DNA from: Zanthoxylum bungeanum
Taxonomy: Eukaryota > Streptophyta > Magnoliopsida > Sapindales > Rutaceae
DNA: 64,000 nucleotides
Assembly (NCBI GenBank): GCA_019454045.1
Contig: SKCR01017740.1
Span: 62,001 to 126,000 of the forward strand
Reading direction: 5' to 3'
The notes under the pieces: generated by a model
Databases searched by the model: none
Told to the model about the DNA's origin: nothing
Seen by the model: only the letters and a program-made list of their open reading frames with translations
Position numbers and translations under genes: made by a program
Part shown: positions 55,845-64,000 of the stretch, one piece after another
Numbering within the stretch: the stretch's first letter is position 1
Layout of the letters: every line of letters begins with the position of its first letter

Positions 55845-57053
55845 ATGAGTACATCCGATAACGAGGTATCCCGGATAGATCAGTTAGAAAATGGTTTCAC
55901 CAAGATTACCGAACAGTTGCAAGCCTTGACTACTACAATGGCAAATATAGATGTGCCCCGTGCTGGGGAAATTCTGAGAATGTGAGGCGCGAGGAGCCTT
56001 CGAATGGGTTGGGGGATGATATCCCCACTTTTGATGATGACATGGCAGAGTATGCAACAGACAAAGTAATTGGGTCTCAGGCAGAATTTCAGAAGCTTTG
56101 GGATCAGGTTGAGTCAGTTACCCGCAAAATGAGGGGTAAACATGAAGAGTTGTTAGATTATGAGGCAATGACCTTCGGAGAACAGCTGCCAGCTCAGTTT
56201 AAAATGCCCGAAATGGCTAAGTTTAATGAGAATGGAGACCCGAGGGTCCATCTGCAGCAATATGTCTCAGTCATGAGTTCAATGGGCCTATCACAGCGCC
56301 AAGTCCAAAAGATGTTTGTGATGTCACTTGAGAGGGCACCTGTGGTTTGGTATCATAGCCTTGAGAAAAAGGTTAAGAAAGATTGGATGGAACTAGCTGA
56401 TGCTTTTCTGAAGCAGTATGTTACAGACTTAGAGATTGACTTGTCACTCCGTGATTTGGAGAACACTAAGCAGAATCCGGAAGAAAGCTTCAAGGAGTAT
56501 GTAGACCGCTGGAGAAGCCAGTTTTTGAAGATGCAGACTCGGCCCTCTGAGAAAGACCAGATCGAAATGATCATCAAGGGTAAAGGCCTCCATTTACGGT
56601 AAGTTGCGGAGAATGACTTAGATGATTACAGATTTCTGACAATTGAGGGAGACGGTTATGGATATTGAAGAAGAAGAGGCTGAAAACAGAAAGTTATTTG
56701 GCCAGAATAGAAGGAATATTGAGGGACCTTCAGGGACCAAGCCCGTTACCACTGAGGTCACTGCCATCAAAAGCAAGCGATTTTGCAACCTTGGTAAGCC
56801 TCTTTCAAGGGTGTTCGAAAAGCTGAAGGCGCAAGGACTTCTGGAACCCTTAGAGGCTAAACCAATTCCAAACCCTGTACCACCCAACCTTGACCTAAGC
56901 CTGTATTGTCACTTCCATTGGAGAAGGGGTCACGAAACTGATAGCTGCACCCGCCTTAGGCATGAGATCCAAAACCTCATTGACTCCCACAAAATACCTG
57001 ACCCAGAAGAGAACAACCCAACGCACACAGAAATCCCATACCCAACTACATGA
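55845..57053 (+). pseudogene. Element F Gag, copy 2
   Basis: Same protein as copy 1, with the same frameshift near the start and the same two nonsense codons in DNA. Differences are single-base or few-base indels: an extra G near 56007 keeps the frame of MRREEPSNGLGDDIP open, while GGTAAAGGCC at about 56580 (copy 1 has GGTAATAAGGCC) shifts the frame before the gag end. Domain content is as in copy 1, including the zinc knuckle at about 56905-56960. Confidence 0.87.
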
Positions 57054-57439
57054 TCAACTCTGGCCTACCCGAAACCCTTGTCCTCCAAACTCTCAACCAC
57101 TCAGCTTCATTCATAGGAATAAGGGATGACAACGGTGGAGAACCATAGGCCAATGAAGAAGGCAATGCTGCGAATGATGAAGTTATTCCTCCTAGTTTAT
57201 TTGATCCTGCATTTTTAATAAAGACATTGATTTTGTCTCTTCGTTCGAACCTTTTCTTAATGATAATAAAGACGTTCATTTTGCTTACTTGCCTGAATCT
57301 CTTCCTTTCGACCGGCAACATGAGTATATTTGAGAAAAGCATTCAACCTTGGTACTATGAAATCAGTGATGTTTAGAACACGGGGAATTCCCAAAACAGC
57401 AAGCAGAAAAGATATGATGATCATTCAGAAATTGGGAAT

Positions 57440-57523
57440 TGGGCAGTGAGACTATCAGACTTGGAAGGGAATGAGTTCATCGAGCCGATTAAAGTGGAAA
57501 GGTTGAAGCAGTACTTTGCCTGA
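57440..57523 (+). pseudogene. Element F pol C-terminal remnant, copy 2
   Basis: Identical to 49752-49835. It lies at the same place relative to gag and minisatellite. Confidence 0.65.
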
Positions 57524-57699
57524 GGAAGAATTGGCGGAAGACCTAACCCAACGGGATAGGAAACTCATTCATGCATGCATGCATACATGTAACATACTTT
57601 GCATTCTTTTGTGTTTGTTTTGCTTTGTATTAACAGGTTTTGAAGCAGAAAGAGAGAAAACGGCAAAGACAAACAATCAGGAACAGCGACAACACTGTA

Positions 57700-58760
57700 T
57701 CAGTCTGAGGGCGAGGCCCATATCAGTATCAGTCTGAGGGCGATGCCCATATCAGTATCGGTCTGGGGGCAAGGCCACATCAGTTCAGCATCAGTTTCTG
57801 CCGGGTACGGCATTCTGGGGGCGAGGCCCACATCAGTTCAATATTAATCTTGCCGGGTATGGCACTCTGGGGGTGGGGCCCACATCGTTATCAGTAACGG
57901 TTCGGAAATGGACCACTCTCATATCAGTAATGGTTTGGAAATGGACCACTCTCTTATCAGCAACGGTTTGAAATGGACCACTCTCATATCAGTAATGGTT
58001 CGGAAATGGACTATCTCTCATCAGCAACGGTTCGAAACGAAAATGGACTATCTCTCATCAGCAATGGTTCGAAAATGGACCACATCATTATCAGTAACGG
58101 TTTAAAAATGGACCACTCTCATATCAGTATTGGTTCGGAAACGGACTATCTCTCCTCAGTAATGGTTCAGAAATGGACCACTCTCATATCAGTAACGGTT
58201 CGGAAATGGACCACTCTCTTATAAGCAACGGTTCAGAAATGGACCACTCTCATATCAGTAATGGTTCGAAAATGGACTATCTCTCATCAGCAACGGTTCA
58301 AAATGGACTATCTCTCATCAGCAACGGTTCGAAAATGGACCACATCATTATCAGTAACAGTTCAGAAATGGACCACTCTCCTATCAGTATTGGTTCGGAA
58401 ATGGACTATATCTCCTCAGCAATGGTTCAGAAATGGACCACTCTCATATCAGACATGGTTTGGAAGTGGACTATCCCTCATCACCAACGGTTCGGAAATG
58501 GACCATCATCTCATCACTTGTCGAAAATGGCACTCTGAAAATAGAGCAACAGTTCGGAAATGGACCATTATCACATCTCGCCGAAAATGGCACTCCGAAA
58601 ATGGAGCACGGTTCGAAAATGGACCATCATCTCATCTCGCCGAAAATGGCACTCCGAAAATGGAGCACGATTCGAAAATGGACCATTATCTCATTAGTCA
58701 CCGAAAATGGCACTCCAAAAATGGAGCACAGTTCGAAAATGGATAGACATCACTTCAGCA
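57700..58760 (+). repeat. Minisatellite in element F internal region, copy 2
   Basis: Same unit order as copy 1 but slightly shorter, with one 12-base unit (ACTCCACTCCGA region) and several single bases missing. Equal order of variant units shows that copies 1 and 2 come from one duplication rather than independent array growth. Confidence 0.85.
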
Positions 58761-58938
58761 ATGCCTCAGAAATGGGGTTTAGCATACCGAAAATGGTAAA
58801 ACCAGATCAACTCAACTCAACACAGCAGGCAAACCAGGAGAACAGCTGGGGACCTAGGTAAGTGAAAATGCATTGCATGTACTTTGATAGGATTGTCACT
58901 GTCACACACTGCACAAGTCCCATCAAAGTAGGGGCGAC

Positions 58939-61900
58939 TGTAGGCATTGTATTTTTACATGTGAAACCCGATGATGAGCCTCAGTTGGAGGCACTACCTT
59001 TTAAGTCGCGCAAGCCGCGGGAACCAGATTTCGGAATGGAGGAGTCAAGAATTGACTCATAATCGGATTAAGTTCGCTGGTTTAGCTTCGGGTTACTTGT
59101 TGGTTGTCCATTTAAAAAATATTCCCGACCCAAAACACTCACAATCACCTAACCTCGGCCCAAAACCCCCGCAAGCCCACACACCTTGTCCACACAAACC
59201 AAACCCACCAAACAAGGCCCACACGCCCAACCAAGGCCCACATGCCCATTCACCCTAATACACACCCAAATTAAATCAAATATTAATTAAATTCAGTATT
59301 AACTAAATGAAATATTAATTAAATTAAATAAATAAAGAATTAAATCATTTACCAAATTAAATAAACATAAAATAAAATCATGCCTAACTTAGATAAATCA
59401 AATATACTACATACTAATTAAAAAGATGTTATGCCTAATTAAATCAATCCTAACCAATTAAAAAAATATGTATTCCTAAACCAACACAAATTAAATATTC
59501 AACCTTCCTAATTTGAACAAAATTTGTCCCCCCTCAATCTAATCTTTTCCTTGTTGATACCAAATCAAATCATTGCTCTTAATGCCAAATCCTACTCCTT
59601 GTGAGACAAGGAGTAACCCTAACCCTTCTCTATATAAACAAAGCCAAACCAAGCCTCTCCTCCTCTCATTCATTGACGCCACAAAAGAAAAAAACTTCAT
59701 CAGCCTTCACTTCACCTTCACGGCAGAACCAAAAAAATAAGAAACCATAAACACTCTCTCTCTCACGCACAAACAACAAACAAAGAAAACAAATAAACAA
59801 ATTAAGCTTGCTCCTTCATTACACGGACAACCCTCGCATATAACCTTACACCCACGTAACTGCCCCTCGGTCCATGCAAAAAAGCCCTCCATTGCCTCCA
59901 CTACATGCCCAACCCTAAGCTTCATGTGAACCCTTCAACACTCAGCACCCTCACGCCACAGCAAGCCCTCAACAAAACAGCCACTGCCCCTTAACGCAAG
60001 CCACATAGCCTTCACGCATCAGCACATACCCCCTTATTAACCACACACTGCCACGACATTACCCACTCACATAAACTGCCCAGCCAAACTCACGTAACAG
60101 TCCCTCCACAAACTGCTTCCCTTCACCGCAATCTATCCAGAAAACTGCCCCAATAATTACCGAAATTATCCAGAATTCTCCCCCTGCACAGCCCGTGAAA
60201 CTATCCAAAAATTGCCCGAAATTGTCCCAAAATTGCACCAAAAAATTGTCCAAAAACCACCCCCAAATAGTGACAAAAACTGCCCCCGAACAGCCCTCCA
60301 AAATTGCCAAAACAGTCCCCGAACAGACCTGAAATAGTAAGCAGAGAATACAGGAAATCCAGCAGCAAAACATAGGTAAAACAGCAAGCAAAACAGCAAA
60401 ACAGTGAGCTAAGACGCTAAACCAGCGAACCGAAAGAATTGCGGAGCGATAGCCCTTCTGACGGCTGTGAAACGCGAGTCCGAAAGTCGACATAAAAGGT
60501 TAGACCTGAGGGTATTTTCCACATTCGTTTTCTATTTTATTTTTATTATTCATTGAGTATTGATCGCATGAGTGTTATGTCAAAATGCATGTTGTGGCCC
60601 TTGAGTAGATAAATATGCATGTATTGTGAAATATTGTATGTTGTGGCCTTGGAATAAAATGAAAGATGTGTCAACTCTCGCGGTATATCGGATGGAAACC
60701 CGGACATAAATTTCATAGCCGATTCTGAATGGACGGTAGTATGATCTGTACTCGGGATAAAACTCCACGTACCGCTTGAGTAAACGACACCCTCTTTTGT
60801 TTTTTGTTGCTTTGGTTTATTTATTTTTCATCATTTGAATTCTGCATGTTACTTGTTTATGCATGATACAATCGAGCGCATGGGCTTAGTAAGTGCGATG
60901 AAAGGTCCCCTATTTGGAGGGGTTAAAATCATTTACCACGATGCTTCACCGCGCCGGTTGATGTGTGTTCGGTTGAATGCAAGATATGTTCAATCGGGCA
61001 TACTAAGTTTGATATTATTGTTTTTTAATTCTTTGTATGCATGATGCAATCGAGCGCATGGACTTAGTAAGTGCGATGAAAGGTCCCTTATTTGGAGGGG
61101 TTAAAATCCTTTACCACGACGCTTTGCCGCGCCGGTTGATGTGTGTTCGGTTGAATGCAAGATATGTTCAATCTGGCATACTAAGTTTGATATTATTGTT
61201 TTTTAATTCTTTCTATGCATGATGCAATCGAGCGCATGGGCTTAGTAAGTGCGATGAAAGGTCCATTATTTGGAGGGGTTAAAATCCTTTACCACGATAT
61301 TTTGCCGCGCCGGTTGATGTGTGTTCAGTTGAATGCAAGATATGTTCAATCGGACATACTAAGTTTGATATAGTTATCTTTGTCTTTGTACGCATTGTCA
61401 TGAAAAGCGCATGGGCTTATTGTGTTGGACTAAAAAGGTTCTCCATTTGGGGGAAGAAAAGCCTAAAAGGCTACCTTTACCACGATATTTGCCGCGTCTT
61501 TCATGTATAGATTGCATCATTTACCTTAGTCTTGGCTTAACGTAGTATAATTCATATATCCATGTTATGATAGCATTTGAGTATTATTTCTTGTGGTATA
61601 ACGGATGGAAACCCAGACATAAATTCCGTAGCCGATTCCGAATGGACGGTAGTGCGGTCTGTACTTGGGATACAATTCCACGTACCACTTGGGAAAGTCC
61701 TCACATGTGTGTTTGTGTCCATATTAGTTATTTTCTTTTGCACCACGTCATAGCATGCTTACTTTAATGTCTAATTGCATCCTTAAGTGTCTTCTTGCAT
61801 TATGTACTTAGTTGATTCTTTTATTTACGCATGGACATGTAATGGTTATTTGTTTATGCTCCCGCACGTATAAGTATGATATGTCTATGAAATCACATGT

Positions 61901-62345
61901 TCGCCATCATTTGATTCGCCTTTATGTGTGCTTGTGTTTCCATGAATACAATATGCCAATGAAGTTGTATGTTCGTTGCTACTTTGATGTACTTTCAAGC
62001 ATGTAATCTTAGATGTGAAATATATGCAAATTTAGGTGTAAGTTTTATTTTTTGCGCATATGGATTTAGAAGCATAATACTCTTGGAAATAAGTGTTACT
62101 TAAGCTTGATTAAATTATTACACAAATCCTTTCATTACAAGTGACATAAGTAAGGGACCATTCCGAACCCAACGGTTTGAGGTCTTCCCTTGCGAGGGGT
62201 GAGTGCGGCCTTAAATCTCATTTTCCCGGTTCACACCGGGTGGCAACTCCATTATTCTCCGGTTTAGTCCCCCGTGACTACTCCGTACTCCTGACTAGGC
62301 CGCGAGCCTAGAACAGCATGTGTTGCCCAGTTTCTGTGTCCCACA
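58939..62345 (+). repeat. Element F LTR3
   Basis: 3407 bp, ending GTCCCACA, then the right target duplication CATCC. It is diverged from LTR1 and LTR2 in its 3' half. Its 178-bp repeats start at 60858, 61036 and 61214. Confidence 0.93.
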
Positions 62346-63219
62346 CATCCCGTTCCAAATCCTTAACTTTAATTCGGAAATTTTTCTGCATTGTTCCAAA
62401 AAAACTCGAGATATTACAGTAACATCAACATGATATGTGTTTAAATATCATTTGATGTTTTACTGCGAGTAAAGTTCCATTAATAAAGCTTGCTAAATAA
62501 GTTTTGTTTGAATTGGAATATACGTCATAATAGAGTAGGGTGACTATTTAAGAGATCTCATTCTCCGATAACTCAAAAGACCTAATACATTAATGCAAAT
62601 TCGGATTAAGGTCGATTAAAATTATTAGAGCAGTAGAGCTTGTGTGATTTATGATCAATGACATTTATCAAACTAAATTATAATTTACAATAGTCTCGTT
62701 CAAATAATATATCATATATACATACAAAAAAAATTGTTTAATTAATTTACTTTATTTTATTAACAAATAATGAATTATTACTTCTATATAAATAAAATTT
62801 GATTATTCATTAATACAGTTAAATTAAATAGTAATACAGAATATCAAAAAATTTAACAACTAAATAATAACAGGGATAAAAGCAAAATGAAATTTATGAA
62901 TTTAATAGTAAATGTAGTATAAATAGTAACATTGCAATATTAATAAATCTAATATATAAAATATTAAAAAAATTATAATATAATTCATAGTACACCAAAC
63001 ATGATAATATGTGTTTAACTTAATATAATGTAATATAACATGTCAAGCGCATTATAACTCAGGGCTGCACATAAAATTTCGTTAGATTTAGGGTTGTAGC
63101 CAACCTCCTGTTTAACTGTCACCAAAATCATTTACGTATGATTTACATACAATAGGAAGATAAAACTAAATAACTGCCCTAACATATTTACTCAAACTTC
63201 ATGCTAACATAGTAACATC
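62346..63219. other. AT-rich noncoding sequence
   Basis: Very AT-rich with no ORF of note and no recognised repeat. It begins with the target duplication CATCC and ends at the CACTA terminus. Confidence 0.5.
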
Positions 63220-64000
63220 CACTACAAGAAATATAATTTTTAGCGTCCAAAGATTTAGCGTCATCAAGTAAATCGTTGCTAAATGTATGATTTAGGCGAC
63301 GCTAAAATTAATATCTTACGTCGCTAGAAGAAATATGATTTTTAGCATCCAAAAATTTAACGTCACCTAGTAAATCGTTGCTAAATATATGATTTAGATG
63401 ACGCTAAAATTAACAACATTTTGCGTCGCTAGAAGCAGCGATGCTAATTTTATAACATTTAGCATCGTCAATATAATTTCGATGCAAAAAATTATGACCT
63501 TTAGCGTCGCTAACTAATATTCAACGCTAAATATGAAGAATCGTCAGCATTTAGTGTCGAATATTAATAGCGACTCTACATGTCATAATTTTTTGCATCA
63601 CCAACTATATTCGACACTATGGATTACAACATTTAGCGTCGATAACTAACTTCAACACTAAAAACATAGTAATTTAGCGTAATTACCTAACTTTCGGCAC
63701 TAAATATTGTAATATTTAGCGTCGAATATTGGTTGCGATGCTAAATGTATGACATTTAGCGTTGATTTTCTCCGGTGATGCTAAAAAGCCTTCAAAAATA
63801 CCACATACCCATAACCCCCTTTTCTATTTATTCATTCTTCTTATTCATTTTTCTTCAAATACCCACATAAAAAAAATACTCATTTTCACCATTTTCAACC
63901 TCAATCCAATACTAACCTAATTAAGGTATGTATTTTCTCTAATGTATCACTGTTATTGTAGTAATTTGATAACCCATTATGTATTTTTGAGTAAATCCAC
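63220..64000. mobile_element. CACTA (En/Spm-type) DNA transposon, left end
   Basis: Starts CACTACAAGAAATA, the canonical plant CACTA terminal inverted repeat, preceded by a possible 3-bp target copy ATC. From 63240 to 63785 there are many subterminal repeats of TTTAGCGTCG and its inverse CGACGCTAAA, the usual transposase-binding array. From 63790 the text becomes ordinary CT/AT-rich sequence. The other end and any transposase lie beyond the window. Confidence 0.85.

Larger units (their letters stand above)
43545..62345 (+). mobile_element. Element F: tandem array of a gag-only Tat/Ogre-like element (three LTRs, two internal regions)
   Basis: Order: LTR1 43545-46979, internal 46980-51253, LTR2 51254-54675, internal 54676-58938, LTR3 58939-62345. 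The array is flanked by perfect CATCC duplications (43540-43544, 62346-62350), so it counts as one insertion that later expanded. The internal regions are almost identical. They encode a Tat-clade Gag but no protease, RT, RNase H or integrase, apart from a pol tail of 27 codons. The element must have moved with enzymes from an autonomous relative. Confidence 0.93.

Overview
This window is a stretch of plant nuclear DNA, most likely from a dicot with a large, repeat-rich genome. Almost all of it is nested LTR retrotransposons, with a small block of organelle-derived DNA and one end of a CACTA DNA transposon. No intact host gene was found. Every element-encoded protein carries stops, frameshifts or deletions. 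I name the elements A to F; the species cannot be told from the sequence.

Left part (1-18971). Element A is a decayed Athila-type Ty3/gypsy element on the minus strand (about 1952-3696 and 15937-18445). A second Athila-type element, B (plus strand, 3697-15936, two LTRs of about 2.0 kb), sits inside it with a 5-bp target duplication differing at one base. B carries broken gag, protease, RT, RNase H and integrase. Downstream of pol, where an env-like gene would be expected, it has an unrecognised Cys-rich ORF and an intron-free, broken copy of a plant LONELY GUY (LOG) cytokinin-activating enzyme gene. Two overlapping copia-like LTR fragments fill the left edge.

Middle part (18972-43544). Element D (plus-strand Ty1/copia, 18972-27910) has a complete 5' LTR and a 3' LTR cut short. 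A related solo LTR (E, 29076-31559) follows. Next is a mosaic of plastid DNA (start of atpI joined to the 3' end of 16S rRNA) and other organelle-like DNA. Element C, a minus-strand copia element (33187-42674), is inserted in it with a perfect TCCCC duplication. The untranslated leaders of C and D each hold four copies of a motif with a shared GCCAAAG core. Each copy sits inside inverted repeats whose sequences differ from copy to copy, a pattern expected of conserved RNA stem-loops.

Right part (43545-62345). Element F is a gag-only Tat/Ogre-like gypsy element arranged LTR-internal-LTR-internal-LTR, bounded by a perfect CATCC duplication. The middle LTR is a recombinant: it matches the third LTR in its 5' part and the first LTR in its 3' part. 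The switch falls within about 34 bp, recording the unequal crossover that made the array. The last 780 bp are the left end of a CACTA transposon with TTTAGCGTCG subterminal repeats.
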